The notes under the pieces: generated by a model
The model's database searches: none
What the model was told of the DNA's origin: nothing
Seen by the model: only the letters and a program-made list of their open reading frames with translations
Source of the DNA: JBDTMT01 sp033764095
GTDB lineage: Bacteria > Desulfobacterota > Binatia > HRBIN30 > CADEER01
Length of the DNA stretch: 21,296 nucleotides
Direction of reading: 5' to 3'
NCBI GenBank assembly: GCA_033764095.1
Contig: JANRJF010000086.1
Coordinates: 1-21,296 of the forward strand
Shown here: positions 1 to 7,408 of the stretch, in pieces
Layout of the letters: every line of letters starts with the position of its first letter
How positions within the stretch are numbered: position 1 is the stretch's first letter
Made by a program: the position numbers and the translations under genes

Positions 1-74
1 CCCTAACATGGCACATATCCTGCGGCAACGCCTCAAAACGCGGTTGCAGCATCATTCAGAACTCGCGTCGCGCT

Positions 75-1106
75 TCACCGACGCACCGAGGAGCACGATC
101 GGCGGCGCGCTGCCGCGATGGCTGGCCGCGCTGGCGCGATGGTCACCGACAGGAGGCCGCGCCGCAAGCCCACCTCCCCTCCCGGCAGGCTGACCCGACG
201 CACGCCGCGTCCCGGCTCGAGCAGTCCGACCACGGCGGCGAGATGCCGGGCGCCGAGCCGACGCGTCGCGACGCCGCGCTGCCGCAACCAGCGCCGCAGC
301 AGCACGCCGCGCACCCCCGGCGGGTGCGCGCGCAGCGCCTCGACCGGCAGCACGTCGCCCGGCGGCAACGCGGCGAGCGCCGCATCCGCCCAAAGCCGCA
401 CGATGCGCGCCTCGGCTCGCGCCGCGTCGGCCAGCTTGCCGCAGGCCTCGACGATCGCCGGATTGAGCTCGGCGAGCAGCGGTAGCACCCGGTGCCGCAC
501 GTGCGTGCGCAGAAAGCGCGGGTCGGCATTCGACGCGTCGATGCGCACCGCCAGTCCGGCCTCGCCAGCGGCGCGCGCCAGCGCGGCGCGCCGGCAGTCG
601 ATCAGCGGCCGGATCACCCCGTCACGCCGCCGCGGCCGCACGCCCGCCAGACCGCGCCCGCCGCTGCCGCGGATCAGCCGCATCAGCACCGTCTCGGCCT
701 GGTCGTCACGGGTGTGGCCGGTGGCGATGCGCGTGCACCCGTTCGCGTCCGCCAGGCGGTGCAGCGCCGCGTAGCGCAGCGCGCGCGCCCGCGCCTCCAG
801 GTTGGCCACCGCGGCGAGGCGACGGCCGAGGTCGGCACGCACGAAGGGCACTGCCAGCGCCTGCGCCGCCGCCGCCGCGCAGGCCTCGTCGGCGTCGGCC
901 TCGGCACCGCGCAGGCGGTGGTTGACGTGCGCCGCCACCAGCTCGATGCCGAGCCGGCGGCGCAGCGTCGCCAGGACCAGCAGCAGCCCGACCGAGTCCG
1001 CACCGCCCGACACCGCCACCAGCACGCGCTCGCCGCGCCGCACCATGGCGTGCCGGCGCAGCGTCGCCTGCACCACGCCGACCAGGGTCGCGAGCCGATG
1101 CCGCAT
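75..1106 (-). CDS. tilS: tRNA(Ile)-lysidine synthetase TilS
   Basis: Cytoplasmic ATP-dependent enzyme that attaches lysine to C34 of the CAU anticodon of tRNA-Ile2, so that it reads AUA. The PP-loop motif SGGADS lies at residues 33-38. The conserved GHTRDDQAETVLM stretch follows at about 140, and a DASN..D..F.R..VR segment precedes the helical region. At 343 residues it is shorter than the E. coli protein (about 430), so the C-terminal tRNA-binding part is reduced. The family normally has RN.IR where this protein has RTHVR. The start at 1106 (MRHRL) is preferred over an ATG six codons upstream because family N-termini begin close to the first helix; neither start has a strong Shine-Dalgarno. 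Family assignment is firm; the exact start is less so. Confidence 0.93.
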   Translation of the reverse strand: MRHRLATLVGVVQATLRRHAMVRRGERVLVAVSGGADSVGLLLVLATLRRRLGIELVAAHVNHRLRGAEADADEACAAAAAQALAVPFVRADLGRRLAAVANLEARARALRYAALHRLADANGCTRIATGHTRDDQAETVLMRLIRGSGGRGLAGVRPRRRDGVIRPLIDCRRAALARAAGEAGLAVRIDASNADPRFLRTHVRHRVLPLLAELNPAIVEACGKLADAARAEARIVRLWADAALAALPPGDVLPVEALRAHPPGVRGVLLRRWLRQRGVATRRLGARHLAAVVGLLEPGRGVRRVSLPGGEVGLRRGLLSVTIAPARPAIAAARRRSCSSVRR

Positions 1107-1147
1107 GACGGCGCAGCCTAGCACGGCGGTTCGTTCGGCCCATGCAC

Positions 1148-1196
1148 TGTCGCCGATCGGCTGTCACCCATCAGCCGATAGCCATCGGCCATCAGC
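1148..1196. repeat. Degenerate heptad tandem repeat with inverted halves
   Basis: Seven consecutive 7-bp units fill the gap between tilS and the downstream end of the sigma operon. CATCAGC occurs at 1169-1175 and 1190-1196, CATCGGC at 1183-1189, GATCGGC at 1155-1161, and the others differ by a few bases. The halves are inverted: ATCGGCTG (1156-1163) pairs with CAGCCGAT (1172-1179), and 1152-1161 is a perfect 10-bp palindrome. The architecture recalls the short tandemly repeated (STRR) elements known from filamentous cyanobacteria, but function here is unknown. Confidence 0.75.
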
Positions 1197-1209
1197 TGGC
1201 GGCTGCTGC

Positions 1210-1563
1210 TCAGGAGCGATGCTCGACCGGGATGCGCTCGTCGTTGCCGATCTCGACGCGGCGCGGCGGCCCGTCGAGCTGCGCGGGTTCGTCGCGGTAG
1301 GGCATCACCGCCCACAGCACGACGTAGACGATCACGCCGGGAAACGCGCCGAACAGCGTCAGCAGGACGAAGGCGAGCCGGATCGGCGTGGCGGGGATGC
1401 CGAACTCGCGCGCCAGGCCGGCGCAGACGCCGGCGACGCGGCGGCCCTCGCGCGCCCGGTACCATTCGCGGGTCAGGAACGAGCCCTCCAGGCGCGTGCC
1501 GCAGTAGCGGCACTTCACCGCCGCGTCCTGGATCGACTCGGCACAGTACGGACAGGTCTTCAT
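1210..1563 (-). CDS. Zinc-ribbon PspC-domain membrane protein (downstream copy)
   Basis: 117 residues. The N-terminus carries a four-cysteine zinc ribbon, CPYC...CRYC (Cys4, 7, 18, 21). A PspC domain follows at about 38-90 with the typical R...GVCAGLA segment, one or two hydrophobic helices and a terminal VVLWAVMP. PspC proteins sit in the inner membrane and take part in envelope-stress responses in several lineages. The start at 1563 overlaps the stop of the preceding membrane-protein gene in an ATGA, indicating translational coupling. A longer in-frame extension was not used because it would run into that gene. It is a paralogue of the protein at 2523-2906, with the same domain order. The metal-binding role is inferred from the Cys spacing. 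Confidence 0.88.
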   Translation of the reverse strand: MKTCPYCAESIQDAAVKCRYCGTRLEGSFLTREWYRAREGRRVAGVCAGLAREFGIPATPIRLAFVLLTLFGAFPGVIVYVVLWAVMPYRDEPAQLDGPPRRVEIGNDERIPVEHRS

Positions 1564-1961
1564 GACACTCCCTCTTCGCTGCCGTCGCCGGCGGTGCGCA
1601 GGCGCGGCGCCAACAACAGCGGAATCGCGGCGTAGGTGAGGCCGAGCCCGACCAGCGCCGCCATGGCGTAGCTGCCGACCAGGGTCAGCGCGACGCCGCT
1701 CGGCAGCCAGGCGGCGGCGAGCTGCCAGAGCCACTCGAGCAGCAGCGTCTCGGCCGCCAGCACCAGCGGCAGCGGCAACAGCGCCAGCGCCAGCGTGCGC
1801 AGCAGCCGGCGCCGATACGCCTGGCGGGCGCGCACCGCCAGCAGCGGCGCGCTACGCCTCAGGACTGCCTGCGACAGCCTCGCCGCATCGGCGGCGCCGC
1901 GGTCGGCGGCGAACCGCGCCACCACGGTCGCATCCAACTGCTCCTCCGGCGGCATCGTCAT
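1560..1961 (-). CDS. Two-helix membrane protein, probable anti-sigma partner
   Basis: 133 residues of no named family that I recognise. The N-terminal 60 residues are soluble and Arg/Ala-rich (EEQLDATVVARFAADRG). Two hydrophobic segments follow at about 55-75 and 86-115, and the tail is short and acidic. It starts inside the stop codon of the ECF sigma gene (ATGA at 1958-1961) and its own stop overlaps the PspC start, so the three are one translational unit. A small membrane protein directly after an ECF sigma gene is the usual place for an anti-sigma factor. That role is inferred from position, since no zinc-binding HxxxCxxC motif is present. Confidence 0.75.
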   Translation of the reverse strand: MTMPPEEQLDATVVARFAADRGAADAARLSQAVLRRSAPLLAVRARQAYRRRLLRTLALALLPLPLVLAAETLLLEWLWQLAAAWLPSGVALTLVGSYAMAALVGLGLTYAAIPLLLAPRLRTAGDGSEEGVS

Positions 1962-2473
1962 GCCGCGCCCCGTTCGCCGCGCGCCAGGGCATTCAAGCGC
2001 GCCAGCGCGTTGTGCAAGCGGCTCTTCACCGTGCCGCGCGGAATCTCGAGGATGCTCGCCATCTCGTCTTCGCTCAGATCGTGGAAGAAGCGCAGCACCA
2101 CCACCTCGCGCTGGGCCTCGGGGAGACGGGCGAGCAGCGCGGCGGCATCGAGCGCCGCCTCGTGGTTGTCGAGGTGCACGCCCTCGGCCTCCGACTCCCG
2201 GTCCGGCCGCGCGGCGTGCCGGCGGTGCCAGTCGCGGCACAGGTTGACGGCGATCTGGAACAGCCAGGTCGAGAAGCGGCGGCCGACGTCGAAGCGCGGC
2301 GCGGCGCCGACGACGCGCATCCACACCTCCTGGTAGAGGTCCTCGACGTCGCGCCCGCCGGTCTGGCGATGGAGGAAGTTGGCCAGCGGCCGCTGCCAGC
2401 GCTGCAGCAACACGCGCAGTGCCGCCTCCTCGCCCTCGGCCAGTCGCGCGACCAGCGCCTCGTCCGTCGACAT
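1958..2473 (-). CDS. ECF-type RNA polymerase sigma factor
   Basis: 171 residues, typical for group-4 sigma factors. Region 2 covers about 5-88, with DVEDLYQEVWMRV at 42-54 and FSTWLFQIAVNLCRDWHRR in the 2.3/2.4 part. Region 4 is at about 110-165: LPEAQREVVVLRFFHDLSEDEMASIL, then RGTVKSRLHNALARL as the DNA-reading helix. The start has a weak purine-rich ribosome site. It is followed without a gap by a membrane protein and a PspC gene, and preceded by another PspC gene 49 bp upstream, so all four may be co-transcribed. A role in envelope-stress signalling is inferred from those neighbours. Confidence 0.93.
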   Translation of the reverse strand: MSTDEALVARLAEGEEAALRVLLQRWQRPLANFLHRQTGGRDVEDLYQEVWMRVVGAAPRFDVGRRFSTWLFQIAVNLCRDWHRRHAARPDRESEAEGVHLDNHEAALDAAALLARLPEAQREVVVLRFFHDLSEDEMASILEIPRGTVKSRLHNALARLNALARGERGAA

Positions 2474-2522
2474 CGAGCCCGCATACTACCCGCTCGTCCC
2501 GCCCGCTGCGCGCGCCGCGCGC

Positions 2523-2906
2523 TCAGGACTCCATCACGCTCGGCGGCCCGGAGCGCCCGATCGGCCGGCCGCTGAGCCGCGCCGCGATGTCGAGGCCCCA
2601 GCGCATCAGGCGCTCGAGGATCGACTCGTCACCCGGCCGCTTGGGGATCACCAGCCACAGCGCCGCGTACGCCATCACGCCGAGCAGGTGGTAGAAGCTC
2701 AGCACGACGAACGCGATGCGCACGCCGGTCACCGGCACCGCCAGCGCCCGCGCCAGCGCCGCCGACACCCCGCCCAGGCGCGCCTCGGGCTGGGCGCGGA
2801 ACCAGCGGTCCATGTCGAACGACGCCAGGCGGCTGCGGCAGTAGCGGCAGCGCGTCGCCTCGGCGCGAATCTCCTCGGCACAATAGGGGCAGCGTTTGGT
2901 CTCCAT
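2523..2906 (-). CDS. Zinc-ribbon PspC-domain membrane protein (upstream copy)
   Basis: 127 residues. A zinc ribbon, RCPYC...CRYC (Cys6, 9, 20, 23), leads into a PspC domain at about 34-90, with LGGVSAALARAL and then the hydrophobic stretch ending in LWLVIPKR. A charged C-terminal tail of about 35 residues (ILERLMRWGLDIAARLSG) could form an amphipathic helix. Start choice: a strong AAGGAGG lies just upstream of ATG 2906, while an upstream in-frame extension lacks any such site. It is probably the first gene of the sigma cluster. Its sister copy closes the cluster, a symmetric arrangement that suggests duplication around the regulator. Confidence 0.88.
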   Translation of the reverse strand: METKRCPYCAEEIRAEATRCRYCRSRLASFDMDRWFRAQPEARLGGVSAALARALAVPVTGVRIAFVVLSFYHLLGVMAYAALWLVIPKRPGDESILERLMRWGLDIAARLSGRPIGRSGPPSVMES

Positions 2907-2910
2907 CCGT

Positions 2911-2917
2911 CCTCCTT
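2911..2917 (-). promoter_or_regulatory. Strong ribosome binding site of the upstream PspC gene
   Basis: On the minus strand AAGGAGG stands four bases before ATG 2906. It is the best Shine-Dalgarno in the cluster and fixes this start against an upstream in-frame extension. Confidence 0.8.
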
Positions 2918-3002
2918 GGGGTTCTCGTTTGCGTAGTACGCGGCCGGAACGGCCGAGGTTCACCGGGATTCGGATTTTTCCGCAATCTCGTCCCGCGGCA
3001 CC

Positions 3003-3094
3003 TTCACCCGGAGGCACGGAGAGACGCAGGCATCATGACCGCCGCACCAGTCCCAACCCATGCTTCTCTCCGCATCTCCGTGCCTCCGGGTGAA
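3003..3094. repeat. Inverted octad-repeat element in a divergent promoter region
   Basis: A perfect 20-bp inverted repeat: TTCACCCGGAGGCACGGAGA at 3003-3022 and its reverse complement at 3075-3094, with a 52-bp spacer. Each arm is itself tandem, with 8-bp units of the CACGGAGA type: 3007-3014, 3015-3022 and 3023-3030 on the left, mirrored on the right. It lies in the 259-bp gap between the divergent PspC gene (starts 2906) and the 975-residue gene (starts 3166). It belongs to the same style as the element at 9351-9483. Confidence 0.85.
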
Positions 3095-3165
3095 AACCCT
3101 GCGCGCCGCAGACTTGGGCTGGACTTCGCCGGGCGGCGCTGCGATTTCCCGACGCAGGGGGAACG

Positions 3166-6093
3166 ATGCACATCCGGGGGTGGCTGGTGCTCGGGCTGGC
3201 GGCGTTGTGGCTGCCGGCGGCGGCGCGCGGAATCAACGTCGAGCTCAACCTGCTCTACGTGCACGGGGTGAAGAACTGCACGGCCGAGCGGCAGAACGCC
3301 GAGGGCTCGCTCGCCGACCTGCAGGCGGTGGTCGACGCGGCGCTGCCGGGGCGCATTGCCACCTTCCAAGCAGCCCATCCCGGCGTCACGCTGACCGTGC
3401 ACAGCGCCGCCGCCAACCTCTACACCGCGACGCCGTCCGGCATTCATCCCTCCGATTCGCCCGATCCGCTCGACATGGACGACTGGGAGGTCGGCGACCC
3501 CGGCTGCTCGGCCTCCCAGCAGGGCGACCCCTGCACCACCGCCTACGAGTGGCGCTACCGTCTGCGCCAGGAGATCGAGCGCCTCTACCCGGCCCCGGCG
3601 CGCAACATCATCCTGATCGGGCACAGCAGCGGCGCCCGCGCGGCGCTGGAAGTGGCGGCGAACGTCGGCCCGAGCGGCGCGATCAACAGTTACGACTGGG
3701 GCGAACAGGACCGCATCGCCGGCGTCATGACCGTGCACGGCATGCTCGATGCGATCGGCGACAGCACCTACAACGTCGTCGGCATCACCAGCTTCGAGAC
3801 CGCCTGCAAGAACGGCGATGCGATCGTCGGCTTCGGCAACTCCTGCGCGCCGGGCAATGGCTGGTGCGAGTACGCCGGCCGGGTCGACGCCTTCCCCGCC
3901 GCCGACTGGGTGGCGCAGCAGAAGCGCGCGCTGATGCTGACCGGCTGGGGCAGCTGCTCGCCGAGCGCCTGGACCGGCCGCAGCGACGGCTCGCTGCCCT
4001 ACGACGCTCAGGGCAGTCCGCTGGCGGTCGGCCTCGACATGACCCCGGCGCCCGGCCAGACCTGGCGGCCGGCGCACGGCGAGCTCTACGGCTCGTTCTG
4101 CCACAGCGACATCACCAACAGCGGCAACGCGCAGCATGCGGCAGCGCGCGACGCCGCCCGGCAGCGCCTGCTCGACTGGCTGTTCGTCGCCGCGCCGCGC
4201 GTCGCCAGCAGCGGCACCAACGCCACCGCCTCGCTCGGCTTCAACCAGTCGAGCGCCACCTTCACGATGGGCGCGAGCTGCCCGGCGGGCACGATCGACG
4301 ACACGCTGACCGCCGGCAGCAAGGGGCTCGGCGTCGACGTGGTCGGCGTCTGCCACCATCCCGGCTTCTTCGACGGCGACGATCACAGCGTCGCGCTGAG
4401 CGAGATCACCGTCACCAACGGCGCCACCTGCAACGGCAGCTACCGCTGGCAGCAGTCGCACGACTCCGGCAACAACCATTCGGCCAACCTGTGGTGGAAG
4501 ACGCGCGCCGTGTGGGCCGACGCGCCCGATCTGGCCGGCCACCTCGGCGCCCAGGCGCTCGCGCAGTGCGGCGACGGCGAGCTCGACCCCGGCGAGGCGT
4601 GCGACGACGGCAACACCGATGGCGGCGATTGCTGCTCCGCCACCTGCGAGGCCGAGGCGCCGGGCCCGTGCAGCAGCGACGGCAACCCGTGCACCACCGA
4701 CGCCTGCAACGGCACCGGCGAGTGCCGGCACACGCCCAACAGCGCACCGTGCGACGACGGCGTGTTCTGCAACGGCGCCGACACCTGCAGCGGCGGCGCC
4801 TGCGGCCTGCATGCCGGCGACCCGTGCAGCGCCGGCGGCGAGTGCAACCGCACCTGCAACGAGGCCGCCGACAGCTGCGCCGCGCCGGCCGGCAGCGCCT
4901 GCACCGACGATGGCAACGGCTGCACCGACGATCGCTGCAACGGCAGCGGCGCGTGCGCGCATCCCGCCAACAGCGCGCCGTGCACCGACGGCCTGTTCTG
5001 CAACGGCGCCGACACCTGCAGCGGCGGCGCCTGCGGCCTGCACGCCGGCGATCCCTGCGCCGCCGGGGTCGAATGCAACCGCACCTGCAACGAGGCGGCC
5101 GACAGCTGCGCCGCGCCGGCCGGCAGCGCCTGCACCGACGATGGCAACGGCTGCACCGACGACCGCTGCAACGGCACCGGCGCCTGCACGCATCCCAACA
5201 ACAGCGCGCCGTGCACCGACGGTCTCTACTGCAACGGCCCCGACACCTGCAGCGGCGGCACCTGCGCCGTGCACGCCGGCGATCCCTGCAGCGGCAATCC
5301 GGAGTGCGCTCGCACCTGCAACGAGGCGGCCGACCACTGTTTCGCGCCGACCGGCACCGCCTGCAGCGCCGACAGCAACGGCTGCACCGACGACGTCTGC
5401 GACGGCGGTGGCGTCTGCACGCACCCCAACAACAGCGCGCCGTGCGACGACGGCAACGCCTGCACGGTCGGCGACGCGTGCGCCGCCGGCACCTGCGTCT
5501 CCGGACCGTCGCCGCCGTGCGGCCGCTGCGCCGCCTGCGATCCGGCGCTCGGCTGCGTCGTGCGCCCGCAGGCCGCCTGCAGGACCACCGGCTTGCTCGA
5601 CTCGATGCTGCGCATCCGCCACCGCCCCGGCGGCGGCACGCCGCAGGTGCTGTGGAAGTGGAAGCGCGGCGGCGCCACCGCGATGTCCGACTTCGGCGAT
5701 CCCGAGGTCGACGACGACTACACCTTCTGCCTCTTCGACGAATCGACGCCGACGCCGGCACTGCTGTTTGCCGCCAACGTCCCGGGCGGCAAGCTCTGCC
5801 AGAACATCTCCTGCTGGCGGCGCGGCTCGCGCACGCTCACCTACAAGGATCGCAGCCTGACGCCGGAGGGCATCGGCGGCCTGCGCCTGCAGAGCGGCGC
5901 CGACGGCAAGTCGGGCGCGCTGCTCAAGGGCAAGGGTATCAACCTCGTCAACCGCAGCGATGCCCTGCCCGTTCCGCCGCTGCCGCTGCCGCTGCGCGCG
6001 CAGTTGCAGGCCGCCGACGGCGCCTGCTGGGAAGCCACCTACGGTCACCCGGCGATCAACGCCGACGGCCTCTTCAAAGGTTCATCCGAGTGA
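3166..6093 (+). CDS. Secreted hydrolase-like protein with 77-residue Cys-rich repeats
   Basis: 975 residues. A signal peptide (about 1-21, ending AAARG) is followed by an alpha/beta-hydrolase-like region with LLYVHG at about 29-34 and the nucleophile-elbow-like GHSSG (Ser154). Residues 468-497 match the DUF4215/Myxococcus cysteine-rich repeat (CGDGELDPGE.CDDGN.. GGDCCS..C). From 505 come three full 77-residue Cys-rich repeats (nt 4678-5370) and a partial fourth. The last 165 residues (about 809-975) form a separate module with WKWKRG, DFGDP, paired cysteines, a KYKD-like YKDRSLTPEGI and CWEA near the end. Start: AGGGGGAA precedes ATG 3166. The protein is probably exported and disulphide-rich; substrate is unknown. 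The acid and His of a catalytic triad were not assigned with confidence. The gene is alone, with a tRNA downstream. Confidence 0.85.
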   Translation: MHIRGWLVLGLAALWLPAAARGINVELNLLYVHGVKNCTAERQNAEGSLADLQAVVDAALPGRIATFQAAHPGVTLTVHSAAANLYTATPSGIHPSDSPDPLDMDDWEVGDPGCSASQQGDPCTTAYEWRYRLRQEIERLYPAPARNIILIGHSSGARAALEVAANVGPSGAINSYDWGEQDRIAGVMTVHGMLDAIGDSTYNVVGITSFETACKNGDAIVGFGNSCAPGNGWCEYAGRVDAFPAADWVAQQKRALMLTGWGSCSPSAWTGRSDGSLPYDAQGSPLAVGLDMTPAPGQTWRPAHGELYGSFCHSDITNSGNAQHAAARDAARQRLLDWLFVAAPRVASSGTNATASLGFNQSSATFTMGASCPAGTIDDTLTAGSKGLGVDVVGVCHHPGFFDGDDHSVALSEITVTNGATCNGSYRWQQSHDSGNNHSANLWWKTRAVWADAPDLAGHLGAQALAQCGDGELDPGEACDDGNTDGGDCCSATCEAEAPGPCSSDGNPCTTDACNGTGECRHTPNSAPCDDGVFCNGADTCSGGACGLHAGDPCSAGGECNRTCNEAADSCAAPAGSACTDDGNGCTDDRCNGSGACAHPANSAPCTDGLFCNGADTCSGGACGLHAGDPCAAGVECNRTCNEAADSCAAPAGSACTDDGNGCTDDRCNGTGACTHPNNSAPCTDGLYCNGPDTCSGGTCAVHAGDPCSGNPECARTCNEAADHCFAPTGTACSADSNGCTDDVCDGGGVCTHPNNSAPCDDGNACTVGDACAAGTCVSGPSPPCGRCAACDPALGCVVRPQAACRTTGLLDSMLRIRHRPGGGTPQVLWKWKRGGATAMSDFGDPEVDDDYTFCLFDESTPTPALLFAANVPGGKLCQNISCWRRGSRTLTYKDRSLTPEGIGGLRLQSGADGKSGALLKGKGINLVNRSDALPVPPLPLPLRAQLQAADGACWEATYGHPAINADGLFKGSSE
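4678..5540 (+). repeat. 231-bp in-frame coding repeats, three full copies plus partial
   Basis: Units begin at 4678, 4909, 5140 and 5371, exactly 231 bp apart, encoding 77 residues each. Each unit carries DGNxCT.D.CNG.G.C.H..NSAPC.DG..CNG.DTCSGG.C..HAGDPC and then C.RTCNEAAD.C. The second and third copies are nearly identical; the fourth is cut to roughly its first half and diverges into CGRCAACDPALGC. The exact spacing and high identity indicate recent tandem duplication. Confidence 0.92.
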
Positions 6094-6114
6094 CACTCGA
6101 ACGCTGAACCCCCT

Positions 6115-6143
6115 TTGACACGCCGCGCCGCCTCGGCTACCAA
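6115..6143 (+). promoter_or_regulatory. Sigma-70 type promoter of the tRNA-Gly gene
   Basis: A perfect TTGACA (6115-6120) is followed after 17 bp by TACCAA (6138-6143). The expected start near 6150 lies a few bases before the tRNA 5' end at 6156. The -35 box is canonical and the -10 keeps the important first, second and fifth positions. Confidence 0.65.
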
Positions 6144-6155
6144 ACAGCACGGCAC

Positions 6156-6229
6156 GCGGGCGTAGCTCAGTTGGCTAGAGCGTATGCTTGCCAAGCATAA
6201 GGTCGCCGGTTCGACCCCGGTCGCCCGCT
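6156..6229 (+). tRNA. tRNA-Gly (anticodon GCC)
   Basis: A complete cloverleaf of 74 nt. The acceptor stem GCGGGCG pairs with CGCCCGC, the D stem is GCTC/GAGC, and the anticodon stem TATGC/GCATA encloses loop TTGCCAA with GCC at 6190-6192. The T stem GCCGG/CCGGT encloses TTCGACC. The discriminator is T, as expected for bacterial tRNA-Gly, and CCA is not encoded. It reads GGC, a codon used heavily in this GC-rich DNA. Confidence 0.96.
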
Positions 6230-6234
6230 CTCTT

Positions 6235-6270
6235 GGACCCCCCTGACCTGGTCAGGGGGGTCCGCATTTT
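6235..6270 (+). terminator. Intrinsic terminator after tRNA-Gly
   Basis: A perfect 14-bp inverted repeat, GGACCCCCCTGACC (6235-6248) with its complement at 6250-6263, is followed by GCATTTT. It lies immediately after the tRNA and before the converging hydrolase gene, so it may serve the tRNA. The T-run is short. Confidence 0.8.
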
Positions 6271-6308
6271 CAGCGTTGGATCGCCTGGCGGGACGCGCCC
6301 GCTGGTCG

Positions 6309-7250
6309 TCAGCGCGACCGCTCGACGATGGCGCGAATCTCGCGCGTCACCAGCGCCGGTTGCTCGCCGGCGAGGTAGTGGCCGCTGTCCGTGTCGGTCA
6401 CGTGCCGGGCGTGCAGTTGCGCCGCCAGCCGCGCCTGCGCCTCCCCCCAGGCGCGCCAGGTGGCCGCCTCGGTGCCGGCGCCGAAGTCGAAGGGCATGTC
6501 GGCCGTGAGCACGGTCGCCGGGACGCCGACGACTGCCGGCGCGGCGCCGATCTCGGCGACGCTGCGCTCGTAGTCGTGCGCCTCCGTGGTGATCGGATCG
6601 CCCAGCGCCCGGGCAGCGCGCACGAACGACGCCCACTGCGCCGCGCCGAGCGTCGACGCGAGGAACGCCGAGCCCGGGTCCACCATGACCAATCCCGCCA
6701 CATGCTCCGCATGTTCCGCCGCGTAGAGGTAGGCGATGACGCCGCCCAGCGAATGGGCGACGAGCACGTACGGACCGGGAACCCGGGCCGCCGACAGCAG
6801 CGCGTACAGATCGGCGACGCCGTCCGCAGCGTCGGTCGGCTGGAGCACCGGGGTGGAGCGCGTCGGGCGACCGTCAAAGTTCTCGGTGCCGGGCCGGTCG
6901 TAGGCGCAGGCGCGCGTCAGCTGGGCGACCTGGCCGAAGACGGCCGCGGCGCTTGGTTCGGGCGGGCCACCGTCTCGGCTGACGATATGCGTCCAGTCGT
7001 CGAAGGCGCCGCGCGCACCGGAGATGAAGACTACCGTCGGCGACCCGCGTCCGCGGCAGGTCAGCACCAACTCGCGAGTCGCACTGATCGACACCAGCCG
7101 TTGCGATGGCCCGCCGTCGATCGAGGATCCGTTGCCGCCGCAGCCGGTGGCGCACAGGAGCGCCGCACACGCGATGCCGCCCACGACGTTGTTCAGCAGT
7201 CCGCCCCGCACCGACACGCAACCTAACCGATCCCGAGACGAACAGTACAA
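6309..7250 (-). CDS. Lipoprotein alpha/beta hydrolase
   Basis: 313 residues. A hydrophobic leader ends in a lipobox-like LCATGC with Cys37, so the enzyme is probably anchored to an envelope membrane. The fold signature is clear: VVFISG near 73-78 for the oxyanion loop, CAYDRPG at about 115-121, the nucleophile elbow AHSLGG (Ser167), VLTADMPFD near the acid position, and DSGH (His291) near the end. This is the general esterase/lipase/haloperoxidase-like hydrolase layout. Substrate cannot be told. The first Met gives an unusually long pre-lipobox leader, and a GTG or other start some 10-15 codons downstream is possible. It faces the tRNA terminator and stands 158 bp below the UGSC-partner gene. 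Confidence 0.87.
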   Translation of the reverse strand: MYCSSRDRLGCVSVRGGLLNNVVGGIACAALLCATGCGGNGSSIDGGPSQRLVSISATRELVLTCRGRGSPTVVFISGARGAFDDWTHIVSRDGGPPEPSAAAVFGQVAQLTRACAYDRPGTENFDGRPTRSTPVLQPTDAADGVADLYALLSAARVPGPYVLVAHSLGGVIAYLYAAEHAEHVAGLVMVDPGSAFLASTLGAAQWASFVRAARALGDPITTEAHDYERSVAEIGAAPAVVGVPATVLTADMPFDFGAGTEAATWRAWGEAQARLAAQLHARHVTDTDSGHYLAGEQPALVTREIRAIVERSR

Positions 7251-7312
7251 CTGCCGATCGTGGACACCCAGGCCGACCCCAACCCTGCCGCCGACGTGAA
7301 GCTCGTCCGGGG

Positions 7313-7350
7313 GCGCGGTCGCCCGACGGCTTCAACCGCGGCGACCGCGC
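7313..7350. terminator. GC-rich hairpin downstream of the UGSC partner gene
   Basis: GCGCGGTCGCC (7313-7323) pairs perfectly with 7340-7350 across a 16-nt loop, in the gap between two minus-strand genes. There is no T-run, so it may be a transcript 3' stabiliser, a weak terminator or chance in GC-rich DNA. Confidence 0.3.
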
Positions 7351-7408
7351 AAGCCGATGGCGCGCGCGTTGAGCCTGCGCGGACCCTACGCAACCGCTCC
7401 GGCCGAGA

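Noticed and set aside
1..55. A minus-strand open frame starting at 55 (MMLQPRFEALPQ...) and running off the left edge, possibly the next gene after tilS.
   Set aside because: Only 18 codons are visible, there is no ribosome site and no family resemblance; ftsH or hpt often follows tilS but this does not look like either.
2907..3002. An ECF-type promoter (GAAC...CGTC style) ahead of the upstream PspC gene, and the AT-richer patch around 2968-2990.
   Set aside because: GAACC and GTACTA pieces occur but spacing and consensus are too loose to call without more copies to compare.
3004..6048. A 1,014-codon open frame antisense to the 975-residue secreted protein gene, and a 1,015-codon frame on the same strand at 3060-6107.
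   Set aside because: Both are consequences of very high GC and the coding repeats; their translations are Arg/Ala- or Val/Ala-rich low complexity without motifs, while the 3166-6093 frame has signal peptide, hydrolase and Cys repeats.
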